From Amblyornis subalaris (lineage: Eukaryota > Chordata > Aves > Passeriformes > Ptilonorhynchidae), in NCBI GenBank assembly GCA_018881555.1, contig JACAXG010000064.1:620001-684000 (forward strand): DNA of 64,000 nucleotides. The letters are read 5' to 3'. A model generated the notes under the pieces. It was not told the origin of the DNA. It saw nothing but the letters and a program-made list of their open reading frames with translations, and ran no database searches. The stretch's first letter is position 1. Each line of letters starts with the position of its first letter. Both the position numbers and the translations under genes were made by a program. Shown here piece after piece: positions 49,901 through 55,900 of the stretch.

Positions 49901-52900
49901 ACTCAGGCTCCCCAAAGTAACTTTGCAGCCTCTTTTTGAAAACAATAAATTTATGTATTCTTGGTCTGTTTTTGCAAAGAGGCAGAGGAAGGCGTAACCT
50001 CACCAAAAAAATAAAAAGACCAAATACATCTTGTTATTGCTTCTCTGAAACAAAGGGAGATGATCTCACAGTAAAAAGGTCCTAAATTTTCTGCAGAGAA
50101 GTGAGAAACTTGAAAATATTTGTTTCTGAGCAATTTACATGGAGGAAGTNTGATGATGCCTTGAATACTGTTACAGCCCCAAACATTCTTACTTACTGTT
50201 CCAGGTAAGCCTGGTGGTCCAGGGGAACCCGTGTCACCCTGGAAAGAGGGGGAAAACATAACCAATTATATAAAAAGATTCTCAAATCAAACCCAACATT
50301 ACCAGTTAGAAGATGCAGCACTACCAGATGAGATGTAATCCAGCTCACCAGCTTAGTGACACTGAAAATCCCACAGAACTTCTCTGACGGGTGGAATGTA
50401 CCCCAGTGCTCTGGACAGAATTTTAGCTGTCCTTGTTTTATTGCTTGAGGGATTCTCACTTTGTTGTCTTTATCACTTTATGATTTTATCATTAACTTGA
50501 CTTCACAGGTCGATGAATTTCTAAAGTTGCCCCATACAGTTTAGGATATGGAGTTTAATTTGCTTTTTAAATTAGAATTGATCAAAATTCTTGATTAAAA
50601 AACATGTTTTAGCTGAACTACTTTGATTGATTAAAAAAAAAACAAACTGTTTTTCATTAAATATTTAAGTTTCTAAATCCAGTTCTCCCTCTAATTTTGA
50701 GTTAAAATTATACTGTTGCTGGAGTATCTCATGAGCATTCTAGTCTGGATTTCACAGCTGGCACTGACCTTCCTGTGGGCTGTGCTCCACAAGCATCTGT
50801 CCCCTGACACTTGAAAGCCAAGAACTACAAACAGCACTCGTTAACCTCCCAGGTGCAGGAGATTCAGGTGCTTCATTGATGTCAATTGAGCACCCATGAG
50901 AGAATTCCCACCTCCACAGGTGGTGGAAGTCACGGATAAACTGAGGGCTGATGGAAGAAGAAGAACCCACATCCTGAACGCTGTTGCCACTGTAATGAGG
51001 GCAGTTTTTTCACTGTACACCCACAAGCATCTGCAAGGTCAGTGCTTCTTCTTCACCTTCATGTTCACAAGAGTTGAATGTACATTTTGGTAGACATTAC
51101 CTTTGTCTATTTCTCTCACCTTCACTAAAATTAATGGTACTGTGATGGCAGAAGCCCAGACTGTTCCTTATTGTTCTATCATACCACAGACAGGAACAGA
51201 AAACTTTTTAGACTTTAGTTCCGGGCTCATGTATATCATGAGTTTCCTCAAATTAAAGAAATTGTCCTTAATTTCATCATTTTTCATTGCTCAATAAATG
51301 ATTGTCTCCATCCCCACACAGCTATTTCTGCTGCTTCTCTGTAAAGCTCAGCTAAAAGTCTTCCAAATTTTCTAATCTTCCTCTGATAGCCTCCTCTATC
51401 ACTTGTCTCTTCCCCCTTGTCTCTTTTCCTCTTTTTTCTAAGGAAGATCATGGTCATTTCATGACTTACCTTTTCTCCTCTTTCNCCTTTCATTCCTGTG
51501 AGACCATCTCTTCCTTTTTCTCCCTAAAAGCAGNGAAAGGTAAGCAGGAAATGTGCACATTTTGCACATTTTGATTTGATAGCATGAGTCCCACTTANAT
51601 ATTTCACACTTTCAGTTATCTTACCTGTCTTCCAAGATGTAGAGCAACCAATTAAAAATGTAACATTTTGAAGATGACTTCATAAAATCCACATCATTTT
51701 CAAAACCAATGAATATCAAGTGAGTTTCACAGAAAGGACAGCACCAATCCTAAAGTAACTTGCTGGTAGAAGATCCTACTGCCTGATGCAGTCATGAAAA
51801 AACAAATTTTTTTTTTTCCATTGGGAAAAGTGAGGCAGCAGAACAACAGTTAAGACCCAAAGTGGATATGCCTACTACTGTTTTGTTTATATGAGAGATT
51901 TCTGAATCATCCATTCCCTGTTCNTATTTCTCTCTTTTGCCCAGGTGACTTGGCCTTCTGAATGTGAGATGCTTAACAAAGATGATGTTGTAGTCCTCAA
52001 AGTGCATGCACAAAGTGNATTTATCCTGCATCCAAATTGGAGCTGACAGATATTTCTATGATTTTATATACAGAACAAATCATGAAATCATAGAATGGTT
52101 TTGGTTGGAAGGGACCTTAAAGACCATTTANTTTCAATTCCCTGCCATGGGCAGGGACACCTTCCACTANACCANGTTGCTCAGAGCTTCNTCCAATCTG
52201 GCCATGGACACTTCNNATAGAATATATTCCCTATCCTGTGCTCTACAAGGCATATAGTGGAGTAAACTGCATGGAAAGACCTCGGTTGATTTTAGATCCT
52301 TCTTGATCACACTCTAGCTTGTTGTCAGTTATCAGGATTANAGACCTCCTTTACATGGCAAAATTTACTGTCAGGCCCCTGATTCAGATATTTCCTGGTA
52401 TGAAGACATCTCCAGAGTTCTGCAGCTACCCAGGGGAAGCAGTAGACACCAGGACTTGGGTGGAAGTTAGGCCATCAGAAAATAACCCAGCCATCTGAAG
52501 TCTTTTCCAGGGCTCACTGACATGGAGGATTTGTGATTTTTTGTTGTTATCAAGAATTTTTAATGTTTTTAAATCATGCAAGTAATTCTGAAAGTGTTCT
52601 GAAAATCCTAAATTGCAGTGTATCTCTGCTGCTTCCCAAGCAGCATGGCATCAGTCACAACCATCTGCATTTAGGATAGACACTGCTCATTAGCACCTCT
52701 GTGTCAATTAGGAGCAGTCACCAGGCAGGGAATACCTTTTTGGGTACTTGGTAACCTTGCTGGCTGCAATCAGCTGCTCACCACAGCCATCACACCAAGA
52801 GAGAACATCATCTAGGGACACTTGAGATAAGTCCTCCTGATGCTANATGCTCAAAAAAGATCAGTCTGTGGCTCAAAGTCACTCACCCGGTCTCCTTTTT

Positions 52901-55900
52901 CTCCTCTCAGTCCAGGTAAGCCCCTAGGACCAGGAAAACCTGCTTCACCCTGAAAATAAAACAGAGTGTGTGAAATCTAGAATGCTGTAGGACAGACCCT
53001 GCCCGAGTTTTCTCATGGAGCTGATTATAGATGTAGTTTTTTGAGAGAGAATGGGATTAGTTTGATCATCAAATAATTTATTCGTTTTCTTAAATCATTA
53101 CTTAAACCAGCAGTTAAGGCTTCTCCTTTTTTGCCTGTTAACTGATGCCACAGAATTTAGGATGTATTTTCTTCACAGTGCTCTGTAGCAGGACCAAGCA
53201 AGCAAATAAAAGCAGATAAAGATATTAAATCTAAGTTTATTTTCATTTTTAATGACCTGGTGTAGTCTGGAAACGCAAAAACTGTGCTGTGTTAATCTGA
53301 ATGGTACAGCTGTCACCTGATGAACAGATCTAGAATTTTCTGAACACCCTANTGCACATTTGGATTTATTTCTGTTTGAACCTTACCTTTGAGTTTCTGC
53401 TTTATAATACTTGTTATTGGAGTAATGTGATCTCTGTGTCACGTGTTTTCTCCTAAATATATCAAGTATTCTCAAATTTAGCTCCCAGTTGACCCAGTTT
53501 GTCACCTGAAAATAACCACATGGTTTCCTATTTATAATTCTTTGCTATCTGAATTTTAGTCCAATATCACAAAGGGTATCAGTCATGGACAGGACCCAAA
53601 TTCTCTAAGTCTTGTACAAATACTGAGCTAAGAAAAGGCAATCCCTGCTTTAAAGAGATTATTTAAGTATGGGGAGAACCAAAAGATTATCGTGGTNGAG
53701 GTGCAATGAATCTGTAGACAAAGTCAGGCAAGGAACAAGGTGCTGTGGTAACTGAGGATGACTAGGAACATCAGGGAGATGCTGGGAGAATTTCAANGGA
53801 AGTGACATTGAGTGACAGAGGGAGTGGTGCTTTCTCAGAGCCACTGCAGGATTGTGGCTGTCATGGAATCATAGATTGGTTTGGGTTTGAAGGGACCCTA
53901 AAGATCCTCTCGTTCCAACACCCCTGCCATGGGCAGGGACACCTTCCACTAGATCAGGTTGCTCAANAACACATCCAGCCTGNGCTTGAACAATTCCAGG
54001 GATGGAAACAANGATGAGATCCCAAAGATCAAGACAACAATCAGAGCACTTAACACTGAGGAACAAAAAGGAGAATTTGGATGGAAAATAAAAATGTGGT
54101 ATAAATTTGGCCTCTGAAAAGGTCCTGAAGCAAAACATCAGTGAGTTTGCGTGAGTTCAAGGACAGAAAGATAATACAAAACAGCCAATGTGGATTTGTT
54201 AAAAACTAATCATATCAAACCCATCCAGTTCCCTTCCTTGACATGATAACTAAGCAAACAAGAAGGAAGCATTTGTGTGATGTATCTTGACTTCAGCAAG
54301 ATATCTGACATAGGCCAGCATGAACTTCTCATCAGTAACCACAGAAATGTAGTGTAGAAGGGTCTCTGGAGGGTGGTGTACTACTGGTTGAAGAAACAGC
54401 ATTCACACACCTGCTATTGGGTGTTTCCTGTCAAAATTCAGAGTATATATGAAGTCCTCTAAGGGTCTGCATTGTTCAATTTATGACAGAGGTGGCAGGA
54501 AACAGAACATTTATGAAACATGTGGAGAACACCACATTGTGGAGAGAGGGGCAAGCGTTTCGGAAGGTGAATTAGAATTCAAAGCAGCCCTGTGTGGGGA
54601 CATGATCCAGACTACGGGGCAGTGCTCTGGTTGGGGTCTGGCCCTTCACTGCACTTGGACCAAGCCTGCCTGGACACTGCAAGCCTGGCAGTTTGTTTGC
54701 CCAGCTACAGGGAAGGGTACAGAAATCACCCCTTCCTTGGAGCCTGATGCAAACACTCTTGAGGAATGATTTGCCCATGCCACGGTGATCTCCCCTTACC
54801 TGGGATGCCAGGTAGGGATACTTTCCTGGGAATTGAGTGGCACCTATCAGGTAGATTATAAGGACTTTTGGAATAGCAGCAGAGCAGTTTCCACTCACAG
54901 GGTGGTGTAATTGTTACCCACTTAATAAGTGCCTTATCTCAATAAACCTCAATTTGTGCCTTGGACTTGGAGCCTTATTCCTTCAATCACTGAATCATAG
55001 AATCATTAAGGTTGGAAAAGGCCTCTAAGATTAAGCATAAGTCTCATCCACACATCTGTTGCATCTTCAATCACAGATACAAACGACATAGACCTTGTTG
55101 TTGGCAAATGGCTTTGTTATTGCATGGGGTCACTTGACACTGCTTTGACAGGAAGGCCTTGCTGTTAAGACTATTTTTCCTGCTCACCTGCTCACCAGGT
55201 TGGCCACGGCTCCCTGGTTCACCCTGGAAAAACAAAAGCAAAACTATAACATTGTAAGTACCTTACCCTTTGTTAAGAACATTTTCTCATTAGCAAAATA
55301 TGGTCCCTACTGTCTGGTCCATGTTGTTCTACCTACATCCCATAAGGCTCTGAAATTGCCTTTTTGATGGCTTGGGAATTCAGACTGCAGGGAGCCAATG
55401 CAAGGTCCAGGTTAGATCTCCCTACACACTTAGGCTTGAGAGAGGCTTGAGAAACCAAACAAGATTTGGTTTTCCAGAACATCATGAAAGCCAATGAGCC
55501 CCATCTGCTCATCCCCTTGTGTCTCCAGCTTCAGAGGGATCTTACTCTCCTGGCTTCAGTATAAGACCTTCCAAAATCATGCCATGGTTGAGTCAGTGGC
55601 TACAGCAGACTATGAAATAAAATCCCTTACCTTAGGGCCAGCTTTTCCAGGAAAGCCTTCCTCACCCTTTTCCCCTCGTTCTCCCTGCAGGGAACACAAG
55701 AAGTCAATTCACAAACTCCTCTGCNGTTTGTGCAGCATGTTTGCAGTCAATGGTGAGGAATATTTTAACTCAGCTCCTCAGGGCCAGCCTGAGGGTGCAA
55801 ATGGAGCCATGTGAGAATATGCTTCCTGGAATGTTTTTCCATTCTAGTTCTGTTTGCAATCACACCTGCAGCATCCTACTGGAAAATTTCTGGAAAAACA

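Larger units (their letters stand above)
50239..52886. other. introns between w6 and w8
   Basis: Introns of 1.2 and 1.4 kb around w7. A truncated CR1 lies at 52084-52215. Nothing else is recognised. Confidence 0.55.
52950..55187. other. intron between w5 and w6
   Basis: 2.2 kb and rich in mobile elements: a CR1 tail (53862-54003), a CR1 reverse-transcriptase relic (54140-54490), a possible LTR (54591-54988) and a short CR1 end (54986-55050). Confidence 0.6.
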
